This document shows positions 12,642 to 18,995 of a stretch of DNA of 18,995 bases, piece by piece. The stretch is from Planctomycetota bacterium. GTDB taxonomy: Bacteria > Planctomycetota > Planctomycetia > Pirellulales > Lacipirellulaceae. Each line of letters begins with the position of its first letter. Position 1 is the first letter of the stretch. The notes under the pieces were generated by a model. It was not told the DNA's origin. It saw nothing but the letters and a program-made list of their open reading frames with translations, and ran no database searches. The translations under genes and the position numbers were made by a program. Location of the stretch: NCBI GenBank assembly GCA_013151315.1, contig JAADIN010000256.1, positions 1 through 18,995 of the forward strand, written 5' to 3'.

Positions 12642-15600
12642 ATGCTCAAAGCGCTCGAACTCAACGGCTTCAAGAGCTTTGCCGACCGTACGCGGTTCGA
12701 GTTTCCTGCTGGCATTACCGCTGTGGTCGGGCCCAACGGCTCAGGGAAATCCAACGTCGTTGACGCGATCAAATGGGTTCTCGGCACCCAGAGCGTCAAG
12801 GCGATGCGCGGCAAGGAGATGACCGATGTCATCTTTAGTGGTGCGCGAGGACGCGGGCAAACCAACGCCGCCGAAGTCACGCTCATCTTTGACAACTCCG
12901 ATGGCGTGCTCGCAGTCGATGCGGAAGAGGTGCATATCTCGCGGCGTGTTTATCGTAGCGGCGAAGGCGAATACCTAATCAATCGCCAGCCCTGTCGGCT
13001 GCGCGACATCCGTGATGTCTTCGCCGGCACCGGAGTTTCGACTGGCGCCTATAGTATTATCGAACAAGGAAAAGTCGACGCACTGCTCCAGTCCTCGCCC
13101 CGCGAACGACGTCTCATTTTTGAGGAAGCAGCCGGAGTCAGCCGATTCAAAATCAAACGCCAGGAAGCAAGCCGTCGTCTGGAACGGGTCGAGCAAAATC
13201 TGTTGCGGCTTTCCGACATTGTCGACGAGCTCGACTCGCGACTGCGCAGCGTCCGCTCGCAGGCCGGCAGAGCTCGCAAGTACAAAGAGCAGGCCGATCG
13301 TCTCAAAGAACTGCGAATCCAAGTCGGACTCGCCGATTGGCGTACGCTCACGGCGAAACTCAAGCAGTTCGAGCAGCAGGCGACCGAGCAGCGTCAAGCG
13401 AGCGAAGAGAATCAAAAGCAGCTTGCCAGTAGCGATCAAAAGCTTGGCGACCTCGAACAAGCAATCGACGGTTTTCAGCAGCAAACCCGCGAGATTAGCG
13501 ATCAGGCCGCCACGGCTCGCGAGCAAATCGCACAGTTCGAGTCGACACGCCGAAGCCAGTTGGCCCGTAGCGACGAGCTTCGGCAAGAGTCGCAGCGCAT
13601 GCAGCGGCAACTACTGACGATGACTTCGCGAGCAGGCGACGCCCAGCAACTGGTAGCAGAAACCTCGGCTGAGCTCAACACTTCCGAGCAACAGTTTGGA
13701 GAAGCGGACCAACAAGTCACGCTGCTTCAGTCGGAACTCGACCGAGCAACAACCGCCTTGTCGCAAATTCGTGCAGAAACCGAAACTTGTCGCTCGGACC
13801 AAGCCAAGACGTTTCGCGAATCAACGCAACTCGAAAATCACATCCACGTTCTCGACTCCAAGCAGACTGCGGCACTCGCTGCAAGCGACCGTTTTCGTCA
13901 GGAGCTGGAACAAGCCGAAAGTGCTCGATCGACAATCGCCAAACAGTTTTCCTTGGCCGAAACGTCTCTGCATGGCCTCGACCACCAAGCCCAACAATCT
14001 CAGCAACACCTGGCCCAAGTTGAAAATCAATTGCGTGGCGATCGAAGCACGCTGGGCCAAACCCAAAGTCAACTGGCCGATTTGCGAGGCCGACTGACCG
14101 GCGCCAAAGAGCGAGCCATCGTCTTGGAAGAGTTGGAACGCCGGCTCGATGGCTTGAGTGCCGGCACCAAGGAAGTTTTGCGGCTGGCTCGCGAAAATCC
14201 CACCGGGCCTTTCGGGGCCGTTCGGGGCATCGTCGCGGATTTACTCCACGTCGATGCCGACACGGCTTCTCTTGTAGAAATAGCGTTAGGAGATCAAGCC
14301 AACCATTTGCTCGTGGAACAAACTCGCGCCGCCATGTTCGAGATGGCCGACACCGAATGGCCGGGCCGAACCAGCTTTTTACGTCTCGATGTACCCCTGC
14401 CTGCCAGCGCCGTCGACCGGATCGATCTCTCTGGCGAGCCGGGCGTCATGGGTCGCGCCGATCAGTTCGTCGAAACGTCTCCTGATTTGTCGACCCTCCC
14501 GCGACGTCTGCTGGGACGAACTTGGTTTGTCGATTCCCTGAAAACGGCCCTCCGACTTTCGGGCACCTCGGGACGAGGACTCCACTACGTCACGGTCGTC
14601 GGCGAAGTGGTCAAGGCCGACGGAACGCTGGTGGTCGGTCCTCGTCAGTCCAGCACCGGACTTCTCTCTCGACGGAGTGAGCTGCGAGCACTGGTCGACG
14701 AAATCCGCAACATGAAAAACCGCATCGAACAGCAAAATGGCCGTTGCGTGGAGCTCGAAGGTTCGATCGCTGTTCAAGAAGAAAAACAACACGAGTCGGG
14801 CCAGCAACATCAGAAAATTACGAAACAGCTCGGTGCCGTGCAATTGCAAGTGGCGTCGCTGCGAGAGCGTCTCGACCAAGCCAATCGGCAACATGCCTCG
14901 GCCAGCGCCGAACTGGCCGCCAACGAAAACGAGCAGACCAGCGCTTCGCAAGACCTTGAGCACGATCGGCAACAACTGGCCGAGCGGCAAGCCGATCTAG
15001 AAAAACTGCACACTCAGTTGCAAACACAGACCGAACAGACCACCCAACTCGAGCACCAAGTGGCTTCGCTGCAGCGCGATGGCACCGACCATCGAGTCGC
15101 CTTGGCACGAAGCGAACAACGGCGCGATGGTCTCCGTCGGCAAATGGATCAGCTGCACCGCGACCACCAGGAGCACGATCGCGCACTGGTCGAAACACGT
15201 CAGCGAGTTTCTCAATGCCACGACCAACGTCGCGACCTGGAGCAATCGGTTCTCAATCTGAGCACCGAACTGGCCGAGCTTTTTCGCACCAAAGAAGACT
15301 TGGGAAGCCACTTGCAACAGCTCACGCAAAAGCAAGAGGAATCTCGTCGCCAAAAAACGGGCCTCAGCAAGGGCACCGAACAACTTCGCCAGCGGCTCCT
15401 GAAAAGCCAAGGAAGGTTGCAGCAAGCCGAAATTCGTGTGCAACAACTGAGGCAACAGCGGGGGGATTCCTCAACTCGACTGGCCGACGATTATGGAACC
15501 GACCTCGCAGTCCTCGCCACCACCGACGATCAGGTCGAACTCGCCGACAAGCAGACAGCTGAAAAAGAGATCCAAACCCTCCGAGGCCAATTACAACATA

Positions 15601-16253
15601 TCGGACCGGTCAATCTGGAAGCTCTCGAAGAACTCGAAGCGGTCGAACAGCGTCATGCCTTGCTTTCCAAGCAATACGAAGATCTGCGTAACGCCAAAAT
15701 GCGACTCGAACAGTTGGTCACAAGAATCAACATCGAAAGTCGCGAGCTTTTTATCAAGGCACTCGACGTCATTCGCGGACATTTCCAGGAACTTTACAGC
15801 AACCTCTTCGGCGGCGGCGAGGCCGACATCCTCATCGACGACAGTGGTGACGAAGACGTACTCGAATGCGGAATCGAAATCATCGCCCGGCCACCGGGAA
15901 AACAGCCTCGAAGCATTTCGCTCCTCTCGGGCGGCGAACGGACGCTCACCTGCGTCGCCCTGCTACTGGCCATTTTCCGAAGCCGCCCCAGCCCTTTTTG
16001 TGTACTCGACGAAGTCGATGCCGCACTCGACGAAGCCAACATCGATCGCTTTGTCGAAGTGCTCAAAGAATTCATGACCACTACGCAGTTCATCGTCGTC
16101 ACCCACTCTAAGCGAACCATGTCGTGCGCCGACACGCTCTATGGCATCACGATGCAAGAATCGGGCGTCTCGAAACGTGTCTCGGTTCGGTTTGAAGACG
16201 TTTCGGCCGAGGGGCACATTCGGCCAACGGCTAGCGGTGCGAAAGCGGCTTAG
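12642..16253 (+). CDS. smc: Chromosome segregation protein SMC
   Basis: Condensin ATPase that compacts and helps segregate the chromosome, normally with ScpA and ScpB (not in this window). The 1203-residue product has the full architecture. N-terminal head: LELNGFKSFADRT and Walker A GPNGSGKS at 30-37. A long coiled coil runs from about 170 to 510, rich in Gln/Glu/Leu heptads. The hinge domain is about 515-680 (GPFGAVRGIVADLLHVD, FVDSLKTAL, DGTLVVGPRQ). A second coiled coil runs from about 690 to 1020. The C-terminal head has the ABC signature LLSGGERTL (LSGGE at 1095-1099) and Walker B FCVLDEVDAALDEAN (D1123, E1124), then IVVTHSKRTM as the switch histidine. Length is typical (about 1150-1200). 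The ATG at 12642 gives the canonical MLKALELNGFKSF start. Confidence 0.97.
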   Translation: MLKALELNGFKSFADRTRFEFPAGITAVVGPNGSGKSNVVDAIKWVLGTQSVKAMRGKEMTDVIFSGARGRGQTNAAEVTLIFDNSDGVLAVDAEEVHISRRVYRSGEGEYLINRQPCRLRDIRDVFAGTGVSTGAYSIIEQGKVDALLQSSPRERRLIFEEAAGVSRFKIKRQEASRRLERVEQNLLRLSDIVDELDSRLRSVRSQAGRARKYKEQADRLKELRIQVGLADWRTLTAKLKQFEQQATEQRQASEENQKQLASSDQKLGDLEQAIDGFQQQTREISDQAATAREQIAQFESTRRSQLARSDELRQESQRMQRQLLTMTSRAGDAQQLVAETSAELNTSEQQFGEADQQVTLLQSELDRATTALSQIRAETETCRSDQAKTFRESTQLENHIHVLDSKQTAALAASDRFRQELEQAESARSTIAKQFSLAETSLHGLDHQAQQSQQHLAQVENQLRGDRSTLGQTQSQLADLRGRLTGAKERAIVLEELERRLDGLSAGTKEVLRLARENPTGPFGAVRGIVADLLHVDADTASLVEIALGDQANHLLVEQTRAAMFEMADTEWPGRTSFLRLDVPLPASAVDRIDLSGEPGVMGRADQFVETSPDLSTLPRRLLGRTWFVDSLKTALRLSGTSGRGLHYVTVVGEVVKADGTLVVGPRQSSTGLLSRRSELRALVDEIRNMKNRIEQQNGRCVELEGSIAVQEEKQHESGQQHQKITKQLGAVQLQVASLRERLDQANRQHASASAELAANENEQTSASQDLEHDRQQLAERQADLEKLHTQLQTQTEQTTQLEHQVASLQRDGTDHRVALARSEQRRDGLRRQMDQLHRDHQEHDRALVETRQRVSQCHDQRRDLEQSVLNLSTELAELFRTKEDLGSHLQQLTQKQEESRRQKTGLSKGTEQLRQRLLKSQGRLQQAEIRVQQLRQQRGDSSTRLADDYGTDLAVLATTDDQVELADKQTAEKEIQTLRGQLQHIGPVNLEALEELEAVEQRHALLSKQYEDLRNAKMRLEQLVTRINIESRELFIKALDVIRGHFQELYSNLFGGGEADILIDDSGDEDVLECGIEIIARPPGKQPRSISLLSGGERTLTCVALLLAIFRSRPSPFCVLDEVDAALDEANIDRFVEVLKEFMTTTQFIVVTHSKRTMSCADTLYGITMQESGVSKRVSVRFEDVSAEGHIRPTASGAKAA

Positions 16254-16263
16254 GGACTCGCAG

Positions 16264-16291
16264 GCCGGAACGAGTGCAGCGTTGTTCGGGC
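16264..16291 (+). terminator. Candidate smc transcription terminator
   Basis: GCCGGAAC (16264-16271) can pair with GTTCGGGC (16284-16291) with one mismatch and a 12-base loop, followed by ATCTTTGATT. It starts 10 bases after the smc stop. The T-tract is weak, so Rho-independent function is uncertain. Confidence 0.4.
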
Positions 16292-16299
16292 ATCTTTGA

Positions 16300-16325
16300 T
16301 TCTGTCAGGGCATTTTGTGACAGAA
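16300..16325. repeat. Stem-loop TTCTGTCA/TGACAGAA
   Basis: Perfect 8-base arms TTCTGTCA (16300-16307) and TGACAGAA (16318-16325) with a 10-base loop, directly following the candidate smc terminator. It may be a second barrier or a repeat copy. Confidence 0.5.
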
Positions 16326-16450
16326 CGACATAAACCAAAGCCTCGATCTTGGGAAAGCTCTTTTTTCTCGTCTTTCTCGCTATCGCATGGAATAAGTTTT
16401 GGCACGAAAACGCGAGTCGGGGGTTGAGCGGACAAAAGGATTTTGGGTCT

Positions 16451-16606
16451 AGTGCTTTGTCCCAGCTAAAAATTGGGATTATGGAGGTGAGCCGCAACGC
16501 GCTAGCGTCGGGTCTAGGGGCATACCTCCCTAGGGGCATACCGTTACGCTCCGCTACCCGAGGCTAGCGCCTTGCGGCTCACAAAATTAAGCTGGGGCAA
16601 AGCACT
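16451..16606. repeat. 156-base inverted-dimer (MITE-like) repeat element
   Basis: The ends are inverted repeats: AGTGCTTTGTCCCAGCT at the left and AGCTGGGGCAAAGCACT at the right, matching with one mismatch. Inside, a 27-base core GTGAGCCGC...GCTAGCGTCGGGT (16487-16513) is mirrored by ACCCGAGGCTAGC...GCGGCTCAC (16556-16582) with two mismatches. The right half, read in reverse complement, matches the solo unit at 6541-6628 along its whole length, so this element is two units head to head with the left unit shortened. It encodes no protein. Confidence 0.8.
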
Positions 16607-16688
16607 CGTGTTGAGAGTGAATTTTAGTTTTCAAAGAGCGTGTAACGCGAAAGGTGCGTGGCGGTGATTATTGCGCATGGGGCGTGCG

Positions 16689-16763
16689 AATGCGAGCGTT
16701 TTTTTTGGCCACCCGCCGTGCTGCCACATGGCAGCACGGGCAGCCAAGGGGGAAACTCGCATT
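16689..16763. repeat. 75-base nested palindrome
   Basis: Outer arms AATGCGAG (16689-16696) and CTCGCATT (16756-16763), a middle TTGGCnnCCCG match, and a central perfect hairpin CCGTGCTGCC-ACAT-GGCAGCACGG (16716-16739). A run of eight or more T precedes the central hairpin on the + strand, the wrong side for a terminator. Probably a different repeat family from its neighbours. Confidence 0.65.
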
Positions 16764-16816
16764 GGGAACGTCTCTTGTGTTGGGCCGCTGGTTGTGATGG
16801 TGCGCTGTTGGTCTGG

Positions 16817-16885
16817 CTACCCGAGGCTAGCGCCTTGCGGCTCACGTTGCGTGGAAGTGAGCCGCAACGCGCTAGCGTCGGGTAG
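16817..16885. repeat. Second inverted pair of the repeat core, arms in opposite order
   Basis: CTACCCGAGGCTAGC...GGCTCAC (16817-16845) and GTGAGCCGC...CGTCGGGTAG (16857-16885) are 29-base arms around an 11-base loop. They carry the same core and the same two arm mismatches as the 16451-16606 element, but facing outward and without the AGTGCTTTG ends. Confidence 0.75.
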
Positions 16886-16936
16886 TGTGGAGTTTGTCTT
16901 GGTCAAACATTACGGCATCGGTCTCTGGCAGTGGCG

Positions 16937-16956
16937 AAAACGTGAGACCACGTTTT
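16937..16956. repeat. Short perfect stem-loop beside the attC-like site
   Basis: AAAACGTG (16937-16944) and CACGTTTT (16949-16956) with a 4-base loop. It overlaps the outer edge of the attC-like site at 16953-17056, on the side distal to the TPR gene. Confidence 0.5.
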
Positions 16957-17056
16957 AACAATCAACGGGACACCCCGTTTTGAATAACCTTTGAAACGAA
17001 GTCGCATCGCCTATTTTTCCAAAATTAGACCTGCCCCGTTTTCTTGTCTGTTAGCC
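16953..17056 (-). other. attC-like recombination site after the TPR gene (degenerate)
   Basis: On the - strand it begins GGCTAAC, 9 bases beyond the TPR stop codon, and ends GTTAAAA. The ends pair as TAACA...CAA, and the inner boxes pair as AACGGGnCA, with four extra bases on the leading arm and an unrelated centre. Layout, length (104) and orientation fit an integron attC site, but core boxes deviate from the RYYYAAC/GTTRRRY consensus. Confidence 0.45.
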
Positions 17057-17064
17057 GTCTTTTG

Positions 17065-17817
17065 TCAGGCGTACGCTGGGAGGTCTTCGCCGCCAAGTTG
17101 TTCATATTTGGCGATATCTTCTTGTGCGCCTACAATGTCACCTATGCTTTTTCTCGCTTCAGCTCGGTGTCGGTAGGCGTTTGCTAATTCAGGAAATGTC
17201 TCGATCGCGGTTGTGAAGTCGTCAATTGCACCGTGGTAGTCTTCAGCACTTTGTCTTACGCGGCCCCGAAACAGTGGTGCAAAAACAGGTGCTACCTCCA
17301 GTTCAAATGCCTCTGTGAGATCCTTGATTGCGCCAGATAGGTCGCCCAATGAGTGCTTCACCTTGCCGCGATTCAGCAATCCGGACAGTGGTCCCATCTC
17401 ATCGTACTGGATCGCGTCAGTAAAATCTGGCAGCGCGTCCTTGGCGTCGTCGCACCTGACTTTCATTCTCCCGCGCTGCAAGTACGCGAATGGATGTTCT
17501 GGATCCAGGCCAATCGCCGCATCGTAGTCTTCGATCGCACCTTGAATGTCATCAGAATTGGCACGAACTTGTGCACGAAACGTAAAGCCGCGAGGCGAGT
17601 CTGCAGTAAGTTGGATCAGTCGGGTGAAATCGGCGATGGCACCTGCATGATCGTTAGTAAAGTCCTTTGCTAAGCCTCGTTCCTCAAGTGCCCGTAGGCA
17701 CGAAGGCGTTGAGGATAGGATATTTGTCAGAATCGGGATTGCCTCCGCAGAACGTCCAGATCGGATCAGCGAGCTTGCTTCAGCGAGGTCGTGGTTCTGG
17801 TTGGGTCCGTTGTCCAT
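17065..17817 (-). CDS. TPR-repeat protein, likely integron cassette gene
   Basis: A 250-residue soluble protein consisting almost entirely of tetratricopeptide repeats: about seven 34-residue units from residue 8 to 243. Each has the usual small/large pattern, e.g. SAEAIPILTNIL, HAGAIADFTRLIQL, IQGAIEDYDAAIGLDPEHPFAYLQRG, LSGAIKDLTEAFEL and YHGAIDDFTTAIETFPELANAYRHRA. TPRs are protein-binding scaffolds; no enzymatic domain, signal peptide or membrane segment is seen, so the partner is unknown. I chose the ATG at 17817. A frame is open further upstream to 17910, but those 31 codons lie inside the attC-like palindrome 17830-17920, and cassette genes normally start just after the attC end. An attC-like site also follows the stop codon. 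Confidence 0.75.
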   Translation of the reverse strand: MDNGPNQNHDLAEASSLIRSGRSAEAIPILTNILSSTPSCLRALEERGLAKDFTNDHAGAIADFTRLIQLTADSPRGFTFRAQVRANSDDIQGAIEDYDAAIGLDPEHPFAYLQRGRMKVRCDDAKDALPDFTDAIQYDEMGPLSGLLNRGKVKHSLGDLSGAIKDLTEAFELEVAPVFAPLFRGRVRQSAEDYHGAIDDFTTAIETFPELANAYRHRAEARKSIGDIVGAQEDIAKYEQLGGEDLPAYA

Positions 17818-17829
17818 TCGGTTTGTGAC

Positions 17830-17920
17830 AGCTAACGACCGCGATAACCGAGTCGCGACAGGTGATTTTCCATTCCAAAGTCGCCCGGTTTCGCGACTTC
17901 GGTTCATCACATTGTTATTT
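17830..17920 (-). other. attC-like recombination site between two cassette genes
   Basis: A 91-base imperfect palindrome. On the - strand it runs from AAATAAC to GTTAGCT. Arm GATGAACCGAAGTCGCG pairs with CGCGACTCGGTTATC over its whole length except for two single unpaired bases on the leading arm. That is the L''/L' arrangement with extrahelical bases typical of attC. The centre is unpaired and variable. It starts 10 bases after the stop of the 253-residue gene and ends 12 bases before the TPR start codon, exactly as expected between two cassettes. Confidence 0.7.
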
Positions 17921-17930
17921 CGCGATCTTC

Positions 17931-18692
17931 TTACCGTTCAAAGTTGGGATCTAGCAGAATGTTTCCAGCCTCAATTAACGCACCGCAGAAATTGAATACG
18001 CCAGTGAGATATCGCTGCATTTCAAAGTCGACCTTTGTTAATTGAACACCGCCATGCGAAGAAAAGAATGTGAATTGCGCAAGTCTTTGATCCACGAAGT
18101 CGCCATGTTTTATTGTATTATTTAGAACCCGGCATTCATCAGCATCGGGATACCCATTCAATGCGGCTAAGTCGATTCCAAGCGTTAAAAATTGAGATTG
18201 AAAATCATTCCAGCGATACGGCCGCGTTACTGAAGCGACCGTAACAGTTGTTTGTGTGGCTACGATATTTGCGTAAACCTTTCCCAAATATCGTTCGGCA
18301 GTTGCCCACAATCCGATGACGGAGAATTCGTCAGCAAAATGTTTTACACGAGCATGTTCGAGATCCTTGTCCATGAACGAACTATTCATTCGAGATTCGT
18401 AAACGAGGAACCCCTCCCGATCGTCATCTGAAACTTTTTCGCGCTGTTCTTCCAGTGCATCCGAGAAACGTTTGTGCTCAGCATCGACGTGCAAGGCCCT
18501 TTTGGTTAGATCGCCGTACATAATTTGATGAAACCGACAAAGGTCATACGCATGCCAATGCAACTCGCCCTGTAACTCGTGAAGTGGCCCTTGGATGTTC
18601 CAGATGTAATGATCAAGGCCGTCGTTGTCACCGATTTCAAATTGGCCGAGAAACCGAATTGGATGAATGTCTGGCGAGAATTGTTTAGCCAT
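17931..18692 (-). CDS. Hypothetical 253-residue protein, likely integron cassette gene
   Basis: I do not recognise a family with confidence. The protein is soluble, without signal peptide or membrane segment, and looks largely helical. It has an aromatic/His-rich section (LHELQGELHWHAYDLCRFHQIMYG, split by no gaps, residues 37-60), a charged coiled section (70-95), a helix FSVIGLWATAERYLGKVYANI (about 123-143), and RVLNNTIKHGDF (188-199). That last motif, with N-N-x-x-K-H, recalls helical-bundle HEPN-like proteins, but the R-to-H spacing is not canonical, so this is only a hint. Base composition is visibly richer in A+T than smc or ppk1, consistent with acquisition. The ATG at 18692 lies shortly after a possible attC end (GTTATTT at about 18704-18710); the stop is followed by an attC-like site. 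Confidence 0.65.
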   Translation of the reverse strand: MAKQFSPDIHPIRFLGQFEIGDNDGLDHYIWNIQGPLHELQGELHWHAYDLCRFHQIMYGDLTKRALHVDAEHKRFSDALEEQREKVSDDDREGFLVYESRMNSSFMDKDLEHARVKHFADEFSVIGLWATAERYLGKVYANIVATQTTVTVASVTRPYRWNDFQSQFLTLGIDLAALNGYPDADECRVLNNTIKHGDFVDQRLAQFTFFSSHGGVQLTKVDFEMQRYLTGVFNFCGALIEAGNILLDPNFER

Positions 18693-18702
18693 AGGGTTAA
18701 GC

Positions 18703-18781
18703 GAAATAACTTGTTATTAGACACAAAGTTTGTGTGTAAGCAGGGCTTATACACGTTTTTTGTAGATAAGCCGGTTGACAT
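18703..18781 (-). other. Possible attC-like fold upstream of the 253-residue gene
   Basis: On the - strand the segment runs from about GTCAACC to GTTATTT and folds end to end. AACCGG...TTAT opposes ATAACAAGTT, and the tip is GTGTATAAGC/GCTTACACAC around CCT. Spacing to the ATG (about a dozen bases) suits a cassette border, but pairing of the outer arms is poor. Confidence 0.3.
18732..18761 (+). terminator. Rho-independent terminator-like hairpin
   Basis: GTGTGTAAGC (18732-18741) pairs with GCTTATACAC (18745-18754), ten pairs with one G-U and a 3-base loop, followed by G and six T. It points along the + strand, where no gene precedes it. An overlapping 15-base palindrome ACACAAA-G-TTTGTGT (18721-18735) would compete for the left arm. 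Confidence 0.4.
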
Positions 18782-18906
18782 TGTAGCAAAATTGAACCGT
18801 GATACAACGAGCAGCGGTAGTGTAACCTTGTTTCTCTAATTTATGTTTACCGACTAGGCTGGCCGATGGCTTCGATGGAATGGCTGGTGCCAACCCGTGA
18901 AAGGGA

Positions 18907-18995
18907 TCATGCCTCTCGTTCGAGTTTCAGTAGCGCCGATTTTGTTGGTAGGCCACCGCCGAAGCCGGTGAGTTTTCCGTTGGAACCAATCACTC
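18907..18995 (-). CDS. Possible C-terminal end of an unknown protein, cut by window
   Basis: The - strand frame entering at the right edge reads VIGSNGKLTGFGGGLPTKSALLKLEREA and stops at 18907. The composition looks protein-like and it would be the preceding gene on the same strand as the two cassette genes. It is too short to assign, and the opposite strand also has an open frame here (from ATG 18866), so this call is tentative. The 125 or so bases between it and the attC-like fold at 18703-18781 show no other gene. Confidence 0.3.
   Translation of the reverse strand, partial: VIGSNGKLTGFGGGLPTKSALLKLEREA

Larger units (their letters stand above)
16254..17064. other. Gene-free, repeat-dense region after smc
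   Basis: Roughly 810 bases between smc and the next gene without a credible coding frame. From left to right it holds a possible smc terminator, a second stem-loop, an inverted-dimer repeat with terminal inverted repeats, a 75-base nested palindrome, an outward-facing copy of the dimer core, a short stem-loop and an attC-like site, listed separately. It marks the border between conserved backbone and accessory DNA. Confidence 0.7.

Noticed and set aside
16349..16958. Short frames in the repeat-dense region after smc
   Set aside because: They translate palindromic repeat sequence (e.g. SRNALASG, LAPCGSR) rather than a protein; typical false genes.
18866..18995. + strand open frame to the window edge (MASMEWLVPTRERDHASR...)
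   Set aside because: Competes with the - strand frame in the same bases; too short and without known motifs. Recorded as an alternative only.
1..18995. CRISPR array, tRNA or rRNA
   Set aside because: No regularly spaced direct repeats, cloverleaf or rRNA-like segments were seen on reading both strands.

Overview
The window looks like chromosomal DNA of a planctomycete, most likely of the Pirellula/Rhodopirellula kind. This is inferred from three things: a FlgI-like lipoprotein carrying HEAT repeats, a CehA/McbA-like secreted protein of a type common in that group, and housekeeping genes that mostly lack clear Shine-Dalgarno sites and are separated by palindromic intergenic repeats. No rRNA, tRNA or CRISPR array was seen.

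Left part (1-6530, all + strand): the 3' portion of glgC (ADP-glucose pyrophosphorylase), a secreted MORN-type repeat protein, ftsH (membrane AAA+ zinc protease), a small Dabb-domain protein and ppk1 (polyphosphate kinase). Storage polymer synthesis (glycogen, polyphosphate) thus brackets a membrane quality-control protease.

Middle part (6683-10544, all - strand): read in the direction of transcription, it holds dnaJ (type II, no zinc finger), a small membrane protein overlapping its end, rnpA and yidD (4-base overlap), and a FlgI-like lipoprotein with a HEAT-repeat insertion. rpmH, the usual partner of rnpA, is not beside it. ppk1 and the FlgI-like gene converge on a repeat unit plus a stem-loop; dnaJ diverges from the next gene.

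Right-centre (10714-16253, + strand): a CehA/McbA-like exported protein whose expected metal-binding His-x-His is replaced, then a full-length smc condensin gene.

Right part (16254-18995) is an accessory region. About 700 bases after smc are packed with palindromic elements, including an inverted dimer of a unit that also occurs alone at 6541-6628. Beyond it, two - strand genes (a TPR protein and an unrecognised 253-residue protein) are each followed within a few bases by an attC-like imperfect palindrome. This is the architecture of integron gene cassettes, and the best candidate for something unusual here. No integrase gene is visible; the orientation predicts it, if present, beyond the right edge.
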